Assembly: GCA_024404125.1 (NCBI GenBank)
Contig: JAKSQL010000033.1
Location: 1-9,142 of the forward strand
Source: Clostridia bacterium
Lineage (GTDB): Bacteria; Bacillota; Clostridia; Oscillospirales; Acutalibacteraceae
Direction of reading: 5' to 3'
DNA: 9,142 nt
The notes beneath the pieces were generated by a model, which had not been told where the DNA came from, ran no database searches, and worked only from the letters and a program-made list of their open reading frames with translations. The position numbers and the translations under genes are program-made. Below, in pieces: positions 5,724-9,142 of this stretch; position 1 is the stretch's first letter, and each line of letters starts with the position of its first letter.

Positions 5724-6923
5724 TTAAAACGAATAGTTATAATACTTATCAAACTTTTCGTATACCGCCACACTCATAGTCTTATTTTTCAAATCGTAAA
5801 CCGCACTGTGAGACGTGCACCAAAGCGAATTCGGGTTTTTCATATCGGGGTCGCGTAACACTTTTGCAATTTCAACCTCATCCTCTTTCATTGACTGGAT
5901 TATTTCTTCCAAATGCAGTTTGCAATTCGCGTAATTTATCGGATTTTCGCCGAAAATCGGATGGTCTGAATAACAGGTGTATTTATTACTGAAATCGGCA
6001 CCGGGGTCATACTCGCCCGTAGTTTTATTCGAGTTCGTATACCTTACCGACTGCATCAGTTTTTTCATACTTTCAAGCGAATTTACGGTATCTTTGTTAT
6101 CGTATAACTTTCTGTACCGCTCGACACCGATTGAATTGTCGGGATATATACCGTTTTCAACATCCGAAAGATGCAGATAGAAATTTGTCATTATCTTTTC
6201 GTCTTTTAAAATTATCAGTTTTTCGTTTTCGGGTTTGGTATTATTAAGTTCAACAACGTAGGTGTTGTTTCTATCGGTGATAAGAAAATGTATTTCATAT
6301 TTGTAGGTTTTAAGTCCCATAACGTTACGGATATTTACTATATCTATTTTTTTAAGCAAGTCAATTGCCTCATCGGCAGTAGCGGCTTTATCAAGCAAAT
6401 ATCTTACTATGCCAAGTTGCGCTACTTGCTTTTTGCCGTTATTGGTGTGCACGGTTAGTCCGCCTACATCGGCGGTGTTTACGCAATTTGTTTCTATTGC
6501 AAGACCTTTTTCGTTTATGCCGTCAAGAATAAGCAGAGGAATAAGTTTTTTAGCATCTTCGTCTAAACCGTTATCCATAAATTTTCTGCTAAACCAAAGC
6601 AGTCCGCCGCAGATACCTATCGAAGCATATCTGTCTTTTTTTGGGGTGGTCTTTACAACTATTTCGGCGGAATCACCCGCTATAAAATCAAAGTTTCTGC
6701 CTAAAAAATCGCCATGCTTAATTGCCGAACAGCCGTAACCAATAAATTCCGAATTACCGTAGCCGTCACTTAGTAAATAATCATAATCATAATCGTTATA
6801 TGTAACCTCATACAAACGGTCGGCTACTTTAACACACTTTCCGTACTCAACACTTTTACCGCAAGAGCAAAGAGATAACGCCAACAAAGCAATTGCCAAA
6901 AATACCGTTATGGCTTTTTTCAT
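5724..6923 (-). CDS. Lipoprotein Ntn hydrolase, choloylglycine hydrolase / C45 (linear amide C-N hydrolase) type
   Basis: This 399-residue protein has a lipoprotein signal peptide: MKK, a hydrophobic core, then L18-C-S-C21, with C21 the best lipidation site. The Ntn-hydrolase domain begins at G64-C65-S-A, where C65 is the likely nucleophile. R76 and D79 in GRNFDF match the Arg/Asp pair of bile salt hydrolases and penicillin V acylases. DGINEKGLAIETN (134-146), T246-N247 and R269 in VERYRKL fit the later active-site positions, aligned by eye. Such enzymes cleave linear amides (conjugated bile acids, penicillin V, N-acyl amino acids); which applies here cannot be told. It would work outside the membrane. 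GAGGGG sets the start at 6923. It is the first gene of an operon with GtrA, GtrII and an alpha/beta hydrolase, under the promoter at 6958-6986. Having 64 residues before an N-terminal nucleophile implies autocleavage. Confidence 0.87.
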   Translation of the reverse strand: MKKAITVFLAIALLALSLCSCGKSVEYGKCVKVADRLYEVTYNDYDYDYLLSDGYGNSEFIGYGCSAIKHGDFLGRNFDFIAGDSAEIVVKTTPKKDRYASIGICGGLLWFSRKFMDNGLDEDAKKLIPLLILDGINEKGLAIETNCVNTADVGGLTVHTNNGKKQVAQLGIVRYLLDKAATADEAIDLLKKIDIVNIRNVMGLKTYKYEIHFLITDRNNTYVVELNNTKPENEKLIILKDEKIMTNFYLHLSDVENGIYPDNSIGVERYRKLYDNKDTVNSLESMKKLMQSVRYTNSNKTTGEYDPGADFSNKYTCYSDHPIFGENPINYANCKLHLEEIIQSMKEDEVEIAKVLRDPDMKNPNSLWCTSHSAVYDLKNKTMSVAVYEKFDKYYNYSF

Positions 6924-6957
6924 ATAATCCCCTCGTTGTAAATATTTTACTTTTTAT

Positions 6958-6986
6958 ATATTATCATATATTGCCTTTATTTTCAA
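6958..6986 (-). promoter_or_regulatory. Sigma-A promoter of the leftward lipoprotein-gtr operon
   Basis: On the minus strand, TTGAAA (6986-6981), a 17-nt spacer and TAATAT (6963-6958) form a promoter; TGA just before the -10 box gives the extended TGn motif. The start near 6951 leaves a leader of about 28 nt with GAGGGG just before the ATG at 6923. It is divergent from the promoter at 7035-7063, with 48 bp between the two -35 boxes. A palindrome AAAAATTTTT (7024-7033) lies between them and could act as an UP-like A/T tract. Confidence 0.82.
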
Positions 6987-7034
6987 CATATTAAAACCGC
7001 AAAAGCTCATAGAACAACAACTTAAAAATTTTTA

Positions 7035-7063
7035 TTGTAATTTGATGCAAATACTGATACAAT
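7035..7063 (+). promoter_or_regulatory. Sigma-A promoter driving the structured leader
   Basis: TTGTAA (7035-7040), a 17-nt spacer and TACAAT (7058-7063), with an extended -10 TGA before it, predict transcription starting at about 7070. That is the first base or two of the long inverted repeat, so the RNA would begin with the 5' arm of the hairpin. Confidence 0.8.
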
Positions 7064-7068
7064 AAAGA

Positions 7069-7177
7069 TACCACACAAACTTCATATATGAACATATACG
7101 AGGTCGTATTTTTATTTTGGTAAAAATGCAGACTTCTGTTTTGGCGTACTTCGTGTATGTTCAAAGTTTGTGTGGTA
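7069..7177. repeat. 109-bp imperfect inverted repeat bounded by TA
   Basis: TACCACACAAACTT (7069-7082) is the perfect complement of AAGTTTGTGTGGTA (7164-7177). Inside, 7090-7104 pairs with 7148-7162 over 15 positions with two G-T wobbles; 7083-7089 opposes a single unpaired base at 7163. The element starts and ends with TA, the target duplicated by IS630/Tc1-mariner elements, so a miniature inverted-repeat element is possible. The precise match with a promoter and a downstream terminator argues for an RNA structure instead, or as well. Confidence 0.85.
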
Positions 7178-7222
7178 GCAAATTGAAGTTATGCATTTTT
7201 CGGTGTGTGTAACTTCGGTTGC
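7178..7222 (+). promoter_or_regulatory. Antiterminator helix competing with the terminator
   Basis: AATTGAAGTTA (7181-7191) pairs with TAACTTCGGTT (7210-7220): 11 bp with two G-U pairs. A bulged A at 7180 and two further G-C pairs (7178-7179 with 7221-7222) extend it. The 3' arm is the same stretch that makes the top and middle of the terminator stem, so the two structures exclude each other. The 5' arm starts right after P1 ends at 7177, so it may coaxially stack on P1. Confidence 0.65.
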
Positions 7223-7234
7223 GCACACTTTTTT
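7203..7234 (+). terminator. UUCG-capped intrinsic terminator upstream of a coding region
   Basis: GTGTGTGTAAC (7203-7213) pairs with GTTGCGCACAC (7218-7228) over 11 bp with two G-U pairs, closed by the extra-stable C(UUCG)G tetraloop, and is followed by six T residues (7229-7234). It sits only 6 nt before the Shine-Dalgarno CGGAGG of the next gene, so unless read-through is allowed that gene is not expressed from the promoter at 7035. This is the hallmark position of a transcription attenuator. Confidence 0.92.
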
Positions 7235-7254
7235 ATTGTACGGAGGCAAAAATA

Positions 7255-7524
7255 ATGAATGAATCTCAAAATAACACAAATTACCGCAGAAAGAGGAGAA
7301 TACCCTTTAACCTGATATCCGAAATTTTAAAGATATCGGCGGCAATTATTTTTTTCGTCGGGTTTGTTCTCGGAATGTTTGAAGGCACCGTGACCGACGG
7401 ATATTTAACAAGAGTTCCGCTCAGGATAGCAATAATCTATTGGAGTATAAGTTTTATAGCGGGTATAATAATACTTGGACTAAGCGAAATTATACGGTTA
7501 TTAGATGAAAAAAGTGATATGTAA
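7255..7524 (+). CDS. Small two-helix membrane protein of unknown function
   Basis: This 89-residue protein is not one I recognise. A polar N-terminus with a basic cluster RRKRR (11-15) precedes a first membrane helix at about 24-42. A short loop (EGTVTDGYLTRVPLR) and a second helix at about 57-76 follow, and then an amphipathic, charged tail SEIIRLLDEKSDM. By the positive-inside rule both ends should be cytoplasmic. The start at 7255 follows CGGAGG (7241-7246) at 8 nt; a longer in-frame reading would start within the terminator hairpin and is rejected. The gene is preceded by the promoter-leader-attenuator unit and followed by a strong terminator, so it is a one-gene transcription unit whose expression probably depends on terminator read-through. 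Confidence 0.82.
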   Translation: MNESQNNTNYRRKRRIPFNLISEILKISAAIIFFVGFVLGMFEGTVTDGYLTRVPLRIAIIYWSISFIAGIIILGLSEIIRLLDEKSDM

Positions 7525-7589
7525 ATAAAAGTAATTAAGTGTTTACAAATTTATAAACCAGATAAATATCAACAAACGGTATTAAAAAC

Positions 7590-7620
7590 ATAAACCGCCC
7601 AGTAAATGGGCGGTTTATTA
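7590..7620. terminator. Bidirectional intrinsic terminator
   Basis: ATAAACCGCCCA (7590-7601) and TGGGCGGTTTAT (7607-7618) form a perfect 12-bp stem with loop GTAAA. The plus-strand tail is T-rich (TTTATTATTATT overlapping the stem end). On the minus strand a run of five T follows after ATG. It lies between the convergent small membrane-protein gene and the leftward esterase operon and can end both. Confidence 0.88.
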
Positions 7621-7648
7621 TTATTGTTAAAAATTATGAAATCGGTAT

Positions 7649-8272
7649 TTATTTAAAGGAGTCAAACCATTCAAGAAGTTCCTGTGTAAAAGCATATTTC
7701 CAAGAATTATGCCCTACACCGTCAAAATACGTATACTTAACGTCCGCATTACATTTAAGTAATGCCTCAACCATATCGTATGTTTCGCTTGGTTTAACCG
7801 TTTTATCCTCTTTCCCGTGGAAAGCCCAAATAGGCATAGTTAAAACAGAGGCATTCCAAGGCATACCGCCGCCGCAACATACCGCTATCGCCCTGAACAT
7901 TTGCGGGAATGCCATAGCCGTATACCACGTACCGTATCCGCCCATACTGAGTCCGCAAAGAAAAACTTTATCGCGGTTTACGGAATACTTTTCGATACAC
8001 GCCTCAAAGAACAGTTTTAAAGACTTAATTTCAGCCACCCAAAAAGAATTTTGCGGGCATTGCGGCATTATGAGTATTGTGTCCTTTAAATTATTATCGT
8101 TTGCGATTTGGGGCAGACCGTTTTTTAATACGGCATCAAGATTTGTGCCGTCTCCCCGCTCTCCCGCACCGTGAAGATGAAATATTACTGACGGATTTTC
8201 GGATACAGTATCGGGAATATACGCAATATACGGAAATCCAAGTTCATTTGAAATGTCTTTAACTGTTTTCAC
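7649..8272 (-). CDS. Alpha/beta hydrolase, esterase / dienelactone hydrolase-like
   Basis: This 207-residue protein has no signal peptide and is probably cytoplasmic. FHLHGAGERG (31-40) forms the oxyanion-hole strand typical of phospholipase/carboxylesterase and prolyl-oligopeptidase-like hydrolases. The nucleophile is S109 in G-L-S-M-G-G-Y-G-T-W, the acid D156 in AFHGKEDKTV, and the base H188 in GVGHNSW. These signatures resemble the catalytic domain often annotated as dienelactone hydrolase or feruloyl-esterase/PHB-depolymerase-like, here in minimal form without a cap domain. The substrate is unknown. The start is a GTG at 8272, supported by TGAGGGG eight or so bases upstream. It is the last gene of the leftward operon, 24 nt after the metallo-hydrolase gene, with a terminator 31 nt beyond its stop. 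Confidence 0.9.
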   Translation of the reverse strand: MKTVKDISNELGFPYIAYIPDTVSENPSVIFHLHGAGERGDGTNLDAVLKNGLPQIANDNNLKDTILIMPQCPQNSFWVAEIKSLKLFFEACIEKYSVNRDKVFLCGLSMGGYGTWYTAMAFPQMFRAIAVCCGGGMPWNASVLTMPIWAFHGKEDKTVKPSETYDMVEALLKCNADVKYTYFDGVGHNSWKYAFTQELLEWFDSFK

Positions 8273-8296
8273 TACAAAAGCCCCTCATTTAACTTT

Positions 8297-9073
8297 TTAA
8301 AACTCAAAAGTGCAATTATCGGTTTCATCGCAAACCGTAACAAAATTTTTAAATTTTCCTTTTATATCCGATTTGAATGCATCAAAATTATCCAAAACGT
8401 CTTGCGAATGGTGGAACAAATAAATATGTTTCGCATTGCATTTATTAAGGTTTACAAGATTTTGCAGTTCGCAAATATCGGTATGCGCATTTTCAAGGAA
8501 AAGCGCATCACACTCGTTGCTTAAAACATTTTCCAAATCCATTTTATTTATATCGGAAGAAATAAAAATTTTTGTTTTACCATAATTAAGCATCAATGAA
8601 AATGACTGCGGTTTTTGGTCTATATATTTCATATGATTATTTCCGACCGCAGAAAACGAAAGATTGTTATCCTCGAAAAATTCACCATCCGTCAATGCTT
8701 TAAAACTGAATTTTTTTAAGAAATCACTGTCTGCGCCCATTGCAATTTGAAGCAATGCAACAGATGTATTAAAAACTTGCGGATTTGATGCGATTATTTG
8801 TGTTTTTGAAATTTCGGAATTACTGTATTTGCCGACAAATTTCATAGTCCAAAGCAAACCCGGAAGTCCGATAAAATGGTCACTGTGGGCGTGAGTAATT
8901 ATTATTGCTTTGGTATTAAGAATTGACAAGTTTTTAATATGCGCGGAATGACCGCAATTTTCACCGCAGTCAATAAAGTATAAGTCATTATCGACCTCAA
9001 CGGCAAAAGAGCACTGATGAAAGTTTTTATGCGGCGCACAGGCACCCGAAGCGCCTAAAATATGTATTTTCAT
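8297..9073 (-). CDS. Metallo-beta-lactamase-fold metal-dependent hydrolase
   Basis: This 258-residue cytoplasmic protein has the MBL fold. It opens with MKIHILGASGACAP, the first strand and glycine turn seen in RNase Z-like and phosphodiesterase-like members. Metal ligands are visible: H61-x-H63-x-D65-H66 (HAHSDH), H147 in VGNNHMKY, D174 in ISSDIN, and H221 or H222 in LFHHSQD. D35 in FIDCGEN is the usual conserved acidic residue after strand 2. The pattern is like the RNase Z/phosphodiesterase branch of the superfamily, but the second motif is HAHSDH rather than the HLHGDH of true RNase Z and I see no long exosite arm. The substrate is therefore open: RNA, a cyclic nucleotide or a small ester. 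GAGGT before the ATG overlaps the end of the upstream gene, 3 nt away, so the two are translationally linked. Confidence 0.9.
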   Translation of the reverse strand: MKIHILGASGACAPHKNFHQCSFAVEVDNDLYFIDCGENCGHSAHIKNLSILNTKAIIITHAHSDHFIGLPGLLWTMKFVGKYSNSEISKTQIIASNPQVFNTSVALLQIAMGADSDFLKKFSFKALTDGEFFEDNNLSFSAVGNNHMKYIDQKPQSFSLMLNYGKTKIFISSDINKMDLENVLSNECDALFLENAHTDICELQNLVNLNKCNAKHIYLFHHSQDVLDNFDAFKSDIKGKFKNFVTVCDETDNCTFEF

Positions 9074-9076
9074 TTT

Positions 9077-9142
9077 TTACCTCGGTATATAGTATCTGTC
9101 ATACTCAGTAAGATTTAATTCCTTTGAAACCTCAAAAAAGCG
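9077..9142 (-). CDS. 3' end of an unidentified protein gene, cut by window edge
   Basis: The minus strand is open from the window edge to a TAA at 9079-9077 and encodes 21 residues ending ELNLTEYDRYYIPR. The stop lies 3 nt before the ATG of the metallo-hydrolase gene, and the last codons hold that gene's Shine-Dalgarno (GAGGT). This tight spacing is typical of an operon and is the main reason to believe the frame. The fragment is too short to assign a function. The operon promoter must lie outside the window. Confidence 0.6.
   Translation of the reverse strand, partial: RFFEVSKELNLTEYDRYYIPR

Larger units (their letters stand above)
7070..7234 (+). ncRNA. Structured leader RNA (candidate riboswitch or attenuator), unknown class
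   Basis: The predicted transcript is about 165 nt, from the start at ~7070 to the end of a T run at 7234. P1 is a 14-bp helix closing the whole domain (7069-7082 with 7164-7177). An asymmetric internal loop (7 nt against 1) leads to P2 of 15 bp (7090-7104 with 7148-7162). The apical 43 nt contain P3 (7106-7114 with 7121-7129, loop TTTTGG) and an 18-nt single-stranded stretch, 7130-7147. A terminator and a competing antiterminator follow directly, and then the Shine-Dalgarno of the small membrane-protein gene. I do not recognise a T-box, c-di-GMP, SAM, TPP, fluoride or guanidine consensus. It might instead be a free small RNA ending at the terminator. Confidence 0.62.

Noticed and set aside
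5724..6923. Naming the lipoprotein bsh (bile salt hydrolase).
   Set aside because: The family also holds penicillin acylases and N-acyl amino acid hydrolases. The lipid anchor and the Gly-Cys junction after a long leader differ from classic cytoplasmic bile salt hydrolases, in which Cys follows the initiator Met.
7126..7212. A 28-codon ATG-to-TAA frame in the leader whose stop lies in the terminator stem, and an 11-codon frame at 7088-7123; either could be a leader peptide.
   Set aside because: Neither has a Shine-Dalgarno sequence, and neither has a run of one amino acid that would suggest ribosome-mediated attenuation. The paired RNA arms explain the sequence better.
8297..9073. Calling the metallo-hydrolase RNase Z because of its neighbourhood-type motif.
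   Set aside because: The motif is HAHSDH rather than HLHGDH and no exosite arm is visible, so only the fold is called.

Overview
This AT-rich window looks like part of a chromosome from a low-GC member of the Firmicutes, most likely a gut-type Clostridia lineage. That assignment is an inference. It rests on strong Shine-Dalgarno sequences of the GGAGG/GAGGGG type, near-consensus sigma-A promoters, compact intrinsic terminators, the standard code with UAA and UGA as stops, and genes such as a choloylglycine-hydrolase-type lipoprotein, a BrnQ transporter and a GtrA/GtrII pair. I see no insertion sequence, phage gene or CRISPR array.

Layout. Left edge: a tRNA-Pro(UGG) on the minus strand, cut by the window edge. 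It has a perfect TTGACA-17-TATAAT promoter and a 14-nt direct repeat in its leader. 216-2560 (+): a flavodoxin-fold NAD(P)H/FMN oxidoreductase with its own terminator, then a DtxR-family metalloregulator tightly followed by a BrnQ branched-chain amino acid transporter. 2574-2605: a bidirectional terminator between convergent units. 2604-6923 (-): a four-gene operon read from right to left. It encodes a lipoprotein Ntn hydrolase (choloylglycine hydrolase/C45 type), a GtrA-type small membrane protein, a large GtrII-type membrane glycosyltransferase, and an alpha/beta hydrolase. The two Gtr-like genes suggest modification of a surface glycan, and the lipoprotein acts outside the membrane.

6924-7254 is the only long stretch without an obvious gene, and it is the most interesting part. 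Two divergent promoters sit there. The rightward one fires exactly into a 109-nt inverted repeat that folds as a long hairpin. The hairpin is followed by a UUCG-capped intrinsic terminator and an alternative, mutually exclusive antiterminator. The Shine-Dalgarno sequence and start of an 89-residue two-helix membrane protein lie just beyond. This has the architecture of a transcription-attenuating leader or riboswitch of a class I do not recognise. The TA-bounded inverted repeat could alternatively be a miniature transposable element that was captured as a leader.

7590-9142: another bidirectional terminator, then a leftward operon of at least three genes: the 3' end of an unidentified gene at the right edge, a metallo-beta-lactamase-fold hydrolase, and a dienelactone/esterase-type alpha/beta hydrolase.
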